From the NCBI RefSeq assembly GCF_035083965.1, contig NC_089725.1, positions 29,707,925-29,771,924 on the forward strand: a stretch of 64,000 bases of DNA, given 5' to 3'. The DNA is from Branchiostoma lanceolatum (Eukaryota; Chordata; Leptocardii; Amphioxiformes; Branchiostomatidae). The translations under genes and the position numbers were made by a program. This document shows, piece after piece, positions 50,105 to 61,800 of this stretch (position 1 is the stretch's first letter; every line of letters starts with the position of its first letter). Below the pieces are notes generated by a model, which saw only the letters and a list, made by a program, of their open reading frames with translations, made no database searches and was not told the DNA's origin.

Positions 50105-52433
50105 GTGTTGCCGCACTACCGTAGTCAGCATAACTCAAGAACCTCCTGATGGATTACGATGATATTTGGTATGTGGGCAGGTGTTGTGAAGCCGAAGTTC
50201 AAGGTCAATTTTGGGCCCCCTGGTATGTGAACTTGGTACTGCAGCAGAACTTCCGTTTTTGTATCTTTTGACCTGGACGTGCTATTGTCTTGTTCTTTTC
50301 TATTGTGGGTCCCATGGAAAGCGTTTGAAGACCCAACTCTTTTACTGATTCTGTGATTGATTTGCAGGCAGATCTTGTACGTCTCTGCCTGGAGATTGGC
50401 CCGATGCGGCCGGGCATGACTGCGATCCGATGAGCTCGTACAGCTACGGCACTCACTGCAGCTACCACTGCCCTACAGGATACAACCAAGTCGGCACCGC
50501 GGAGAGACTCTGCCTCAACGGTAGATGGGTTGATGAAGACGAGGGTTTTGAGTGTATAGGTGTGTATTCCCACCTTTTACCTCCGTGAAAACACAAAATG
50601 CCTAAAATCACATCAAAACCAGCCAGAGCCGAATTGAAATGAACCTCTGCTTGGAGAGTATTTCAACTATTGAGTTTCCCTCGTTTTAGTTATATCTATT
50701 GTATCACCGATAGATTGTATCGTTTGGTATCTTCAGATATCGATGAATGCACAGAGGGCACCCACAACTGCAACGCTGACGCAACCTGCACGAACACGCC
50801 TGGCTCCTTCACCTGTGCCTGTAACGACGGTTTCAGCGGGGACGGAGTCACCTGTACTGGTAAGAATTGTTGGTTTTACATGTACAAATCACTTTTTAAG
50901 AAAAACATTATTCTCAAGGAGTTAATATGGTATGAAGGTCTTCGATTAGATGTTGGCGTCTTGTTTGAAGTTATTTGCATAAGATTTATAAAAGATCTAA
51001 CTATTTTGTTGAGGTATGAGGTCATAGAAATCTAATTTCCAGTGAGTTTACATACCACAACGCAGACACTCCCTGGTTTCAGCAAGGAGGTTCTATATAG
51101 AAACCTCCTTGGTTTCAGTTATATTGTAGCACCGGTAGTAATTTGCATCGTCTGTATCTACAGATATCAATGAATGTGCAGATGGCACGGACAACTGCGG
51201 CGAAGGGGCAACCTGTGATAACACAGACGGCTCCTTCACCTGTTCCTGTCCGGACGGCTTTATCCTGGCTGACGACGACTTAAGCTGTGAACGTAAGTTG
51301 CAGTTAATCGCTATTACGTGTAAAGCAAAGCTAACAGGCTTTCTTTATGCCAAGCAGGAATAGGTTTGCTATCCACACATTTCTGTAAAAGCGCACAGGC
51401 TTGTATGCATAATTGAAGATGCCGTTCTTATCTATTTATCATCATCTTTGTTGTAAATTAATGGCTAAGATATGGTAAAGACCTATGAGCATGTGTCGCA
51501 GAACCTCAAATGATATTTCAGTTTTAAAAACTCCTGTGAACGGAAGTCCCTTTGCAAGAGGGGTGCTCACACGATGGTTCTTTCACATTCAATATAGTCA
51601 ACTCACAAAAACAACAACGTTAAAGTGTCTTAGAATATAACACGCAATAACATCTCGTTTTGTTCCAACCCACACAGCTGAACCGACCGGAGAAATGCCA
51701 ACTGTGATGCCTACGGCCGGTAAGCAAAATATTTGTCTTCAACAAACGAGTTCACATTTACGCGAACTACTTACTATACTACAGCACTGCTTACATCACA
51801 TCACACGTCATTCCGGTCAACATTCGAACGCGTTCGAACGTTCTAAATGCGCTCGAAAGTGTGTACGTCAGCTCAAAGCACACTATCAGAACGCTTTCGA
51901 TCGTTCTATATGCGTTCGAATGTGTGTTCCTAAGCGCAAAGCACAATCTTAGAACGCGTTCGAAGTTCTAGATGCGTTCGAAAGTGTGTATGGAAATGAC
52001 ATAATCTCCCAGCTGTGACGAAGGTAGTGCAGTAGTAGTTCGCGGAAGTGTGAAGATGTGTAGTGAGAAAAGTGGTGACTTAGCGTAACAGAACTTTACT
52101 TGACGAGTTATTTGTTCGCATTGCAGCCGTCTGCACTTGGACGGCATGTAACTTGCCGCGATCTCTGAAAAGTACATTTCTTATGTCGCAACGTGCGCCT
52201 AGACCTGGCCGAGCATACACCGCGCTATCAAGTATCATTACCAGTGTGTCGCCTTGTGATAAATGTCGAAGCTGAGAGCAAAGTACAATATATCTTGCGT
52301 TCTAACGGTCACAGTGCGTCCTTGTGTCTTCTTGTCGACGTAAAAGCTTTGTTAGAGAAGAGATGTGTCATATTTAAGACTGTAACAGTGACTATATTCT
52401 CATATTTGTTTTCTTTTTCCAGACACCGTCTAA
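48457..52433 (+). CDS. secreted protein with Cys-rich/sushi-like and calcium-binding EGF modules (5' exon not located)
   Basis: Seven exons join with every intron in phase 1: 48457-48527, 49122-49346, 50368-50559, 50737-50859, 51164-51292, 51678-51719 and 52423-52433 (stop TAA 52431-52433). The first gives a hydrophobic signal-peptide core ([15 protein letters not shown]) followed by a Lys/Arg run; its initiator ATG is probably in an earlier exon. The second and third encode Cys-rich modules; the third has the Cys/Gly/Trp pattern of a sushi (CCP) domain ([14 protein letters not shown], then LNGRWVD). The fourth and fifth are EGF modules starting DIDEC and DINEC with the calcium-binding consensus and six cysteines. 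The tail is Thr/Pro-rich and short. Such proteins act outside the cell in adhesion, matrix or complement-like recognition; I cannot name an orthologue. No transmembrane segment is seen. AATAAA is at 52601-52606. Confidence 0.75.
50040..50260 (+). mobile_element. family D repeat
   Basis: A TCTG tract, then AGTCAGCATAACTCAAGAAC, GATGATATTTGGTATGTGGG, TTCAAGGTCAATTTTGGGCC and TTGGTACTGCAGCAGAACTT. It is nearly the same as 54470-54970 once the SINE there is removed. It lies in an intron of the sushi/EGF gene. Confidence 0.7.
51828..51992 (+). repeat. three units of a 64-bp repeat with GCGTTCGAA blocks
   Basis: AACGCGTTCGAACGTTCTAA, AACGCTTTCGATCGTTCTAT and AACGCGTTCGAAGTTCTAG recur about 64 bp apart, each followed by ATGCGYTCGAA and GTGTG. 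The TTCGAA cores are palindromic. It lies in the last intron of the sushi/EGF gene. Confidence 0.75.
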
Positions 52434-52914
52434 TGATAATGCGACACCGCCGATCACAAGAAGGCCAAGTGGTTGTCCAGCTAGAAGAGACCAAAGCAAC
52501 CTCTACTTCAAACTAGAACGTAGCAACCAGCAGTAGGTACATGTACTAGGTACATATCGTCCCTACTAGCGTTAACATGCATGGGTTGCGTACAAAAATA
52601 AATAAAACTTTCATATTGTAAATTGTTTATAGCACTCAGAGTTGCACCTTAAGTCTTCCAGGGAAGGAAAACTGAAATATGTTTAGGTCGCCCAAAGTCT
52701 GTGTTAATGTGTTGCATTACCGAATAAAAGAAAGAGGAGTTAATTGGTCGTCTGTACAAGTATCTTCACATAACCCCACGCGATTGGAAAATTGAACCCA
52801 GCCCTGTTTTAAACCAATGATATCAATATAATATCAACATCATTAACAATCACCCATATTCAACCATATCTACGCTTCACTTCACATTTAGCCTGAAATT
52901 GCATAGAAACTTAT

Positions 52915-53215
52915 CAGTCAGTAGTCTAAGACTACATATCAAACTCTTATGCTATTTATATACTTATTGAAGTATGGAAATTCCTAATATATCTGAGATG
53001 AGTTGCAAGATTTAGTTTGTTTAAAACAAAGTAACTAGCCTTAATTGCATAGACAAAAAAATTAATCATTATTCAATAGACTAAGACTACGTATCAAGCT
53101 CTTATACTATTTATATACTTATTGAAATGTGGAAATTCCTAGGCTGCTAGAAAAAATATGAGTTGAGTTGCAACCTTTAGTTTAAAGTTTGTTTAAAACA
53201 ATATAAAGTTATTCT
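52915..53215 (+). repeat. two ~155-bp tandem units
   Basis: CTAAGACTACATATCAAACTC / CTAAGACTACGTATCAAGCTC, TTATATACTTATTGAARTRTGG and GGAAATTCCTA occur in both units in the same order. Confidence 0.7.
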
Positions 53216-53279
53216 CCGTCATAGCATTAGCCAAGCCATATGCTTTACACGTATGCCATTTATTTACATATCATTTATT

Positions 53280-53310
<31 letters not shown>

Positions 53311-53477
53311 CAAATATATGCGGTTTAGTTCCTGCCGATACCAAACTGATTTGGCAAGGTATCTAGACTTTGTAGATATCAGTACAAATCCTTGTGTTAT
53401 TCTGTTTACAGATTGTTCTGTATCAGAACCAGACATGCAATGCTATTTCTGTCTTACTTTGTTACAACATCAGTTAT

Positions 53478-53656
53478 AATCTCCAAGCAGATACTACGGT
53501 GGCAGAAATGCACCCTATGAGGGCCGGCTGGATGTTGTTTGGCCCAAGGATACTGTCCCCTGCCACCGTAGGCTCTGCTTGGAGGGTAACGTCTGGATAT
53601 TGTTTAGCCCATCGATACTGTCATTCTGCCACCTTAGTATCTGCTTGGAGATTAAT
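53478..53656. mobile_element. compound family A foldback with three termini
   Basis: It starts TAATCTCCAAGCAGATACTA. An inverted end TAGGCTCTGCTTGGAGG occurs at about 53585 and a second, TAGTATCTGCTTGGAGATTA, at about 53650. ACGGTGGCAG, its complement CTGCCACCGTAG, and CTGCCACCTTAG show that the second arm is present twice. It resembles a tandem or partly duplicated element. Confidence 0.7.
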
Positions 53657-54069
53657 AGAATTCTATTTAACATGTCATTATTCCCATGTCTATGCCACAG
53701 GATCAACATTCTACATCAAATCCATGCAGATACCTCAGTACTAACTGTTAGTGCCTTAGTGGTAATTTCAGCAATACTTGTACCAGCAATTGAAGTTATA
53801 CGCAGTGTTCTCACCAGCATAGGGGTCAGGTACAGAAGGTCAACTTTACGCGGTGCAAGTCACGCGTGGAGTGCTGAAGACATGACCAGAGTAGGGAGTC
53901 TGGCATGTTCCCCCGGAAAATTTGTAAATTCATAACCCAATGAGACATTATTTCATGCATTTTGAGGGATAAATTTTGTGAAGTAGAGTTTTTCCTCTGT
54001 CACAGCCTCATTCTAAAGCCAAATATGAAGATTTATGAAGGGTCACAAGGTTTGTCCCAGAAAGAAACA

Positions 54070-54150
54070 CCCCTATGCTGGTTGAAACACAGCATAGGGG
54101 TCCAGATCACAGCATAGGGGGTCCAAATCACAGCATAGGGGGCCCCTATG
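54070..54150 (+). repeat. CACAGCATAGGGG repeat, three units
   Basis: GCTGGTTGAAACACAGCATA is followed by two further CACAGCATAGGGG units and ends with CCCCTATGCTG inverted. It is homologous to about 2185-2245. Confidence 0.65.
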
Positions 54151-54469
54151 CTGAAAAGGCCTGGCGAGAACACTGATACGTATAGCGCTGTTTATGAGTT
54201 ATCAGTGTTGTATTGAATGGCTGTGCCCGTATTCGGCTGTGCAAAGAACTGTACTAGCTTCAAACAAAAAGTACAAGTTTTGCCTCAACTTAATCCAATA
54301 GCTGTGTAATAAGAATTGTTTACACTGCCATACTGGGAATCTGTGATGATAACCAAATGAAAATAATAAACACCAATGGGAATTGACATCTAACCTTTTT
54401 CTTGTGGAGGTTTTGTTTTTTGCATGCCTGTGGTGTACATGTGTGTGTGTCTGTGTTTCCAGATATTTG

Positions 54470-54970
54470 TAGTCAGCATAACTTAAGAACCTCTTGATGG
54501 ATTCTAATGATATTAGGTATTATCATTATTATCATTGGGTGGGCCGACAGCCGGGGGCTGAATTGCAATGAGTGCACATTTGGCAGGGCTAGATCGCAAG
54601 GGTCTGTAGCGACTGCCATTCGGCACGCAGGTGACCTCAATACGACAATTGCCCCATGTGCGGCCATAGGACTGTAGGTTTTGAACCACTCACCGAGGTG
54701 TGGCTCTCCTCAAACACAGGACCTCCATTTAACGTCCTATCCGAGAGACGTCCCTAACCGAAGCTAGGTACTCATTTACACCTGAGTGACGTGAGGAAAG
54801 TTGTGTATCAGGGAACCCCGGATTCGAACTCAGTACCTCTGGGTTCTGGGGCCAAACACCCTGCCACTGCGCCGCCACAATATGTGGGTGGGTGTTGGGA
54901 AGACAAAGGTCAAGGTCGATTTTGGGCCCCTGGTGTGTGACCTTGGTACTGCAGCAAAACCTTTTTTATA
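54470..54970 (+). mobile_element. family D repeat split by a SINE
   Basis: GTAGTCAGCATAACTTAAGA...GATATTAGGTA (54470-54520) continues at about 54882 with TATGTGGGTGGGTG, GTCAAGGTCGATTTTGGGCC and TTGGTACTGCAGCAAAACC. The SINE between was inserted after the family D copy was in place. Confidence 0.75.
54535..54885 (-). mobile_element. full-length tRNA-derived SINE nested in a family D repeat
   Basis: Minus-strand head: GTGGCGGCGCAGTGGCAGGG (box A region) and AGTTCGAATCCGGGG (box B). Then CCTCACGTCACTCAGGTG, GAGTACCTAGCTTCGGTTAG and TGTGTTTGAGGAGAGCC, ending with ATGGCAGTCGC and a TAATGATAA tail. It is interrupted by little apart from point changes. Confidence 0.8.
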
Positions 54971-55838
54971 CCCTTCGGTTAATAATAAGTTTATAGCAAA
55001 TTCAAGCCCGAAGGCTAAATGCAAATAACACACATAAAAGAAAAGTGTACAAAATAGGTATAAAAGCTGCTTATCTAAATTATACAAACGTAATTGTCTA
55101 TAGCTAGTGAAGGGTTTGACTTAAGGTAGTACAGGGGGTGGCTGTGATGGATTCTGCACAAAACAGAAATGACAACACAGAGGTAAAATGTACTCCTTTA
55201 TTTTCCAATATTCTTTTCCTGAGATACTAGACTATAATGAAGATGGGCTATGTTTATATTATCTTTACATCAGATTTTCAGTTAAGAATTGTGTACAAAG
55301 CTGACAGCTTAGAGTAAAGATTGGAATAAAGTCAGTCAAGATAATGATAATTGCTACAAATACACAATGCAATGTTACCATTGAAGTGTTGCAGTTCTTT
55401 TTGCTACTTTATTGGCCCAAATAGCCAAACCACAATGCACCCATTCTCATTACAGCATTCTTAGCAATACTTTTTCGGAATTTTCACAGCATTTTAAAGA
55501 CGCAGTGACCTCTCAAACTCATGAACATATATCCTCTATCTTTCATTGTGAACTAAAAGACACCACACAATCTTGCTTCTCACCATGTCGTGAACTTAAA
55601 TAAATTGGCATTGTTAAATGGAGTCAGTTCTGACACTGTGGGAAGAGAGTATAGCCATATATAGAATTTGTCCCGACTCGTATTTGAGAAATCCTAAAAT
55701 CAGTGAAAACTTTAATGTCCACACACCAAATATGTATTGCTGAGTTACAAAATTACGAAATTATGGAGAAAGTTATACATGGAATAATCTCACAATGAAC
55801 GACATAATTATGTACAGAGGCTCTTCTGGATAACGTCC
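54970..55838 (-). other. POLA2 3' UTR and downstream flank; no other gene seen
   Basis: It lies after the POLA2 stop on the minus strand. A minus-strand AATAAA (TTTATT at 55197-55202) is a plausible polyadenylation signal about 640 bases beyond the stop. No coding sequence is seen in the rest. Confidence 0.45.
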
Positions 55839-58800
55839 TCACACCCTGACCACTTCAGCTGCTGTGCACCTGGGCTTCCTGGCAGCACCATCTTGGGTTG
55901 GGGAGGGAGGACACTGGATGGCAAAGCGGGCGAATGTTCCCCCAGTCTGAGCCTTGGTGATCCTGCCAGGGTTCACACAGACACACCCAAGCACGTCCTG
56001 GGGTTCACAAAAAAGAGATTAAAACATTAAGTACCGTAAGTTCATAATATTGTCTTAAGTCACAGATAGCCGACCATTCTCCAGACCATGGTTGGGAGTT
56101 AAGCCCCTGTCACACATAGCTTAGTTGTTTCGAGGAATAAAAGAAAAAGAAATATGGCAAAAGTACTGTAAATGCAGAAATGTTCGCAGGGATTCCATTT
56201 CGCAGCAGGGAGAAAGTGGAGTGTTCGCGTTAGTTTTAAATTCGCGTTTGAAACAATAGTAGCGCTACAGTCACACGATGAAACGGCTTTTGCGGTGGTT
56301 TTAAGTTAAGAGTTCACCGCAAAAACCGTGAACATAAAACCACCGCGAACATTTCTGCATTTACAGTAATTTTCTTCCATGAAGGTCAAACAAACTCACC
56401 TTGACGAAGTACCTGAGGTCAGAGGGCAGGATGAGTACATCGGGCGTGGTCTGAAGCCGACAGAACTGCTCGTAATGTTCATAGTCGATGTTTACTTCCT
56501 CCGAGGGGGGGTACAGGGGGTAATAACTACAGAAGAACACAATAACAACTGTCACTTAGGGGGTACAGGGGGTAGTGTTGTAGTGTTTATGAGCCCTGGA
56601 AGATTAGCCTTCTAGAGGGGCTCAAGGGTATCTCAATAAACTCAACTTAGGGGGTACAAGGGGTAGTAAATACAGAAAAACACAATAACAATGGTCACTT
56701 AAGGGGGAACAGGGGGTAGTAACTATAGAATAACACAATACCAATGGTGACTTAAGGGGGTACAGGGGGTAGTAACTACGGAATAACACAATAACAATGG
56801 TCACTTAGGGGGGCACAGGGGGTAATAACTACAGAATAACACAATAACAATGGTCTCTTAGGGGGGGCACAGGGGGTAGTAACTACAGAATAACACAATA
56901 ACAATGGTCACTTAGGGGGGTACAGGGGGTAATAACTACAGAAGAACACAATAACAATGGTCACTTAGGGGGGCAAAGGGGTAGTAATTACAGTCTGAAG
57001 AACACTAGAATCACAGTGGTCACATGAGGAGGGGGGTACCACATAATACTTGTCATGTATACACCCTACAGGGGCAAAGGGGGTAGTAACTACAGAAGAA
57101 CACAATAACCATGGTCACTTAGGGGGCACAGGGGGTAATAACTACAGAAATAACAAATCTCTTCAAATCAGGAGGACGGGGTGCAGAAAGAAACGTCAAG
57201 ACGTCACATTTGCATCTATGAGGGGGATACAGGAGGTAGTGACGAAACAGTTACTACAGATCAAGCAAAACTGTTGATATCAGGAGAGGGGGCCAAATTA
57301 ATAGTTGTCATGTATATACCTCATAAGGGAGGAGGGGGGTACAGGGATTTAGTACTACAAATAAAACTGAAAAAACAAATAACACTGGTCAAAATTAAGC
57401 TACAAAAGATCTAGTTTTATGTCTTTCAAACTGAAAAACTTATTGCATAAATAAAGTCAACACAACGGAGCCTGAGAACCATCCTCTGTAATGACCACTG
57501 ACTCCAAAAAAATTGCTTGCTAACCACGGATTAGCAAGCGATTTTTTTCTAGCCAGCGGTCACTACGGAGGATGGTACTCAGGCTAAAAACAATGTAGAA
57601 GGAAGAAGTAAAACATTAGTGTATACCGAAGAAGGTATTGTATTGTAAAAGGACAGAGAAAACAGTGTCGATGACCCACCTTTGCTGAGTGAGGACGTGT
57701 TCGATAAGCCTGCCTATCCTGTCAGTTTTAGCTCTGGAAAAATAAAGAAACAACATTTCCTACCTTCACACCCTATCATACTGCTGTACTACTTAATTCA
57801 ATTTCAGATTAGATTTAAAAAGTCTTCAGGCATGGTAAAGACTTTTTTTTAATGCAAAGGATAACTGGTTGTGCTTTGGTATGCTGATTATGAACTTCAA
57901 AGACGATTAGACGAAAAATAACTTTCCAGCCCTTTTACTCCAGTGAAAGTGATCTTGAACCAGTTTAGCTCAAATGAACTCAATGAACTGAAGAGCTACT
58001 CTTAAACTGGTGGTGGGAAGACAGATGCTATTGTATAGGGGGATCTAGGTATTGTATCTGTATCTGTATCTATATAACTGGTATAACTGCCCTTCGGCGT
58101 AACACACCAGCTTCGCAGGCAGCAGCTGGTTATATTACACCAAACGACCTGTCACGTCTAACCTTCGCATATCTAACTGCATGCATTGTTTAAAGCTATC
58201 TAATGAGGATGCTTCCACTGTACTTGGTTGTAACGAGTTCCACTCTACGATCGTTCTAGGAAAATATGAATTTTTAAACACATCAATCCTCGGTTGGAAA
58301 GTCTGATACTTAAAGGCATGGCTATTTCTTGTCCTTTTCTGAGCTGGTATCAGATACTTATTAGTTGGTACGTCCACCAGTTTATTAGTCATTTTGTACA
58401 TCATGCATAGTAGCAGGTATTGCGCGAGTTCACACGTCCTACCTGGATGTCTCCTCCCCACCCAGGTGGAACAGGATATCTGTGGACGTCAGCCCCACCA
58501 CCACCCCGTTAATGGTCAGGGTACACGGGTCCGACACAAAGTGCACTCTCTGGAACAGAAGCACGACATCACAGAAACTGTTATCATCTGACTCTGTTTT
58601 TATTTTCATTCATTCATTCAACACCAAACTAGTGATTGGTCAAGGTACATGGGTCCGACACAAAGTGCACTCTCTGGAACAGAAGCATGACATCACAGAA
58701 ACTGTTATCATCTGACTCAGTTCATATTTTCATTCATTCATTCAACACCAAACTGTGATTGGTCAAGGTACATGGGTCCGACACAAAGTGCACTCTCTGG

Positions 58801-61800
58801 AACAGAAGCATGACATCACAGAAACTGTTATCATCTGACTCAGTTCATATTCATTCATTCACTCAACACCAAACCGTGATTGGTCAGGGTACACGGGTCC
58901 GACACAAAGTGCACTCTCTGGAATATACAATGTACAGAGTACATTAATGAAACAGAAAAATGTCTGACTTTATTCATAGTTTTACACCACCATCCCGTTC
59001 ATGGTCGGGGTACTTGGGTCCGACACAAAAGTGCACTCTCTGGAACAGGAGCAGAGAAACTGTCAGCAAGTGGGCAAATGTTTTTTTCACATATTCCTTA
59101 AACTAGCACACCGTTCATGGCCAGGGTACACGGGTCCAGATTTTTGGACAAGTATAAAATTCTGATTGACCAGGGATGCTACTATGTCACATGTAGCCAC
59201 AGTCTTCAACTGTGATCTGCCTGACAGTAATTCTGCCCCTCAGGAAGCCAAAGAAAGTCTTCTACTTCTCAAAAACTCCCCGCCCCCACACTTGGTCGCT
59301 CCACTCCCTTGCAATGCTCCCCCCCTAATTTCTTTCCAGAAAACTCCCAGAAGGTCAGCAGTTCTGAGCAACAGGATCCTGAGTTACTGTAAATTCCTTT
59401 ACATTCGCGGGGCCTCAATTTCACAGTAGGAGGGGACATGAGGTGCTTAGTTTTGCACTGAGAATAAAGAAACAAAATGTACTATGTCACGTGAAACAAA
59501 TCACTGCATGGGCCCAGCACATCACACAGTTTGGGTTGTACTTATCTTTATGTCATGCCTGGGCCTGATACGGGTGTTCCGGACCGTGTGATAACTATCC
59601 GGATCACATAGGGTTCGGAAGTGTTATCACACAGGCTTCCATAGAATATTTCGAACGCATTTCGAGCGCGCCGGTTGAGCGGCCGTCGGAAATTCGAATA
59701 CCGGGTTCGGAGATTGGAATCAATGTTGCTACACTTTCTTGTTCGAAGACACAAAACTCCCTCAACTTCTGGCGCATTCCGCATTGAGATGTATGTTATC
59801 TCGGGTGAGTATGGCCAAGGTATGACATAAATAAAATACAACACGTTGTATTCCGCATCACCCTCGGTCCCAGCCCTCCCGCGGGTCGGATCGCCCTCCG
59901 GCCTACGGCCGTCGGGCGATCCGACCCGCGGTCGGGCTGGTACCTCGGGTGATACGGAATACCCCGTGTTGTATTCTATATGTATCTGTATCTTTTTAAG
60001 TTGGTATAACCAGCTGAGTCTACTTAGTCTATCAGAGAATCAAACTTAAGCAAAACTTTACTACTTGTTGCTCTGCATACCATGCCTAATGGGCAAACGA
60101 GAGGTTACATGAGATGTCAAAAAAGGTGTGGTTTGGACGCCCCTTCATTACGATGTCCTAAGGCTGTGTATGCACGTTTGTATTTTGTTTTGTGCACTGA
60201 GACAGGTCGCTTGAACTTTGTCACTTGAGCGGAAAAAAAGAGACTATAACAGCCTCCAGTTTTGTTTTTGGGAATTCCAGTTTAATTTGGGACTACCTCC
60301 CACATTTTAGTAATCTAAAAACCAACCGGCTTAATATCACATCTGCTAGGTGAAAATGAAGTTAAAAATATGCTGCAGCCATTGATGACTCCCTGGACAT
60401 TAGCCCAATTCTGCAGAATTCTGGGGACTGGCTGTATTCTGTGTGTATTTGTGTGTTAGTATGTATGTCTGTGTGTGTGTGCGTATATATGTGTGTGTAC
60501 AGGCGCCTGTGCCTGCCTGTGTGTGTGCACTCGAGCGTGTGTGTTTTGTTTTTTATATCGAATATCGTCTGTACAATCATGATGTAAAGCGAGGAATGAT
60601 GTGATTTTGCAGTGCAATGACTTTGTAGTAAAGAGGTCATCGCAAAAACTGTGAACAAAAAACCAACCCAAACATTTCAATAATAACAGTACAACTTTAG
60701 TACTCTTCCCACAGAGTTGGGCAGCAGGGAGAAGGTTGATGCATATAATGGAGAAAAACAGAGGACTGGTCAAAACTTCATAGAGTCCAATCTTTGTGTT
60801 GAAAAATAATTTAACTTTTTAAACAATACATATGGGACAGCTGACTCCATCCACAGTGTAGGGTGGCTGAGGGTAGAATAAATGTGTTTTTTTACTATGA
60901 AGTATTCATAGACAGGAAAAGGAAAGGAAAGTGACCTCGATCCAGTTTAGCTCACTGAAGAGCTACACATGTAATCTTCCACTGGTCATGACAGAGAAGA
61001 CAGACACTATGTATAGTATTTACAGGTTCATTGTACCGGGGAAATTCCCCTAGCTCTTTTTGAAAAGCACAATGAACAGTGGACTGCGGCTTAATTTCCC
61101 GTCCTGAGGACTGTGACACTTTCCGTGCATGTCGGGTGAGCGACACAGCCGGGATCGAACTTATGGCTTCTAGTTCCAGACTGAGGCAAGGCCGCTAACC
61201 ACTGGACTATGCACGCTACCTTACTCCTACAGGAAGATGTACTTACAGGTGAGTTGACACCGTCCACAGAGAAGGGAGGCTGTGGGTAGACATAGTCGTG
61301 GTGCAGACCTAATGTGTTTAACTATGAAGTATCCATAGAGACAGGAACATGTACTTACAGGTGAGTTGACCCCGTCCACAGAGAAGGGCGGCTGTGGGTA
61401 GACGTAGTCGTGGTGCAGACCTAATGTGTTTAACTATGAAGTATCCATAGAGAGAGGAACATGTACTTACAGGTGAGTTGACTCCATCCACAGAGAAGGG
61501 CGGCTGTGGGTAGACGTAGTCGTGGTGCAGACCTAATGTGTTTAACTATGAAGTATTCATAGAGACAGGAACATGTACTTACAGGTGAGTTGACTCCGTC
61601 CACAGAGAAGGGCGGCTGTGGGTAGACATAGTCGTGGTGCAGACCTAATGTGTTTTACTATGAGATTACAGAAGTTACGAGAATATTCGTCAAACAATGA
61701 CTTAGGTAGAAGGTAGAGAAACATACCTCCAAATTTTCGACGTCTAGTCTGTACGTCTTGTTCACGGAATGACCTAGTCTCGCGAGAACACGAGACTAGG

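Larger units (their letters stand above)
52610..54469. other. intergenic region with repeats; no gene seen
   Basis: AT-rich, with a tandem duplication (52915-53215), an AT tract at about 53277-53310, a compound foldback (53478-53656) and a CACAGCATAGGGG element (54070-54145). No convincing coding sequence is seen. Confidence 0.4.
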
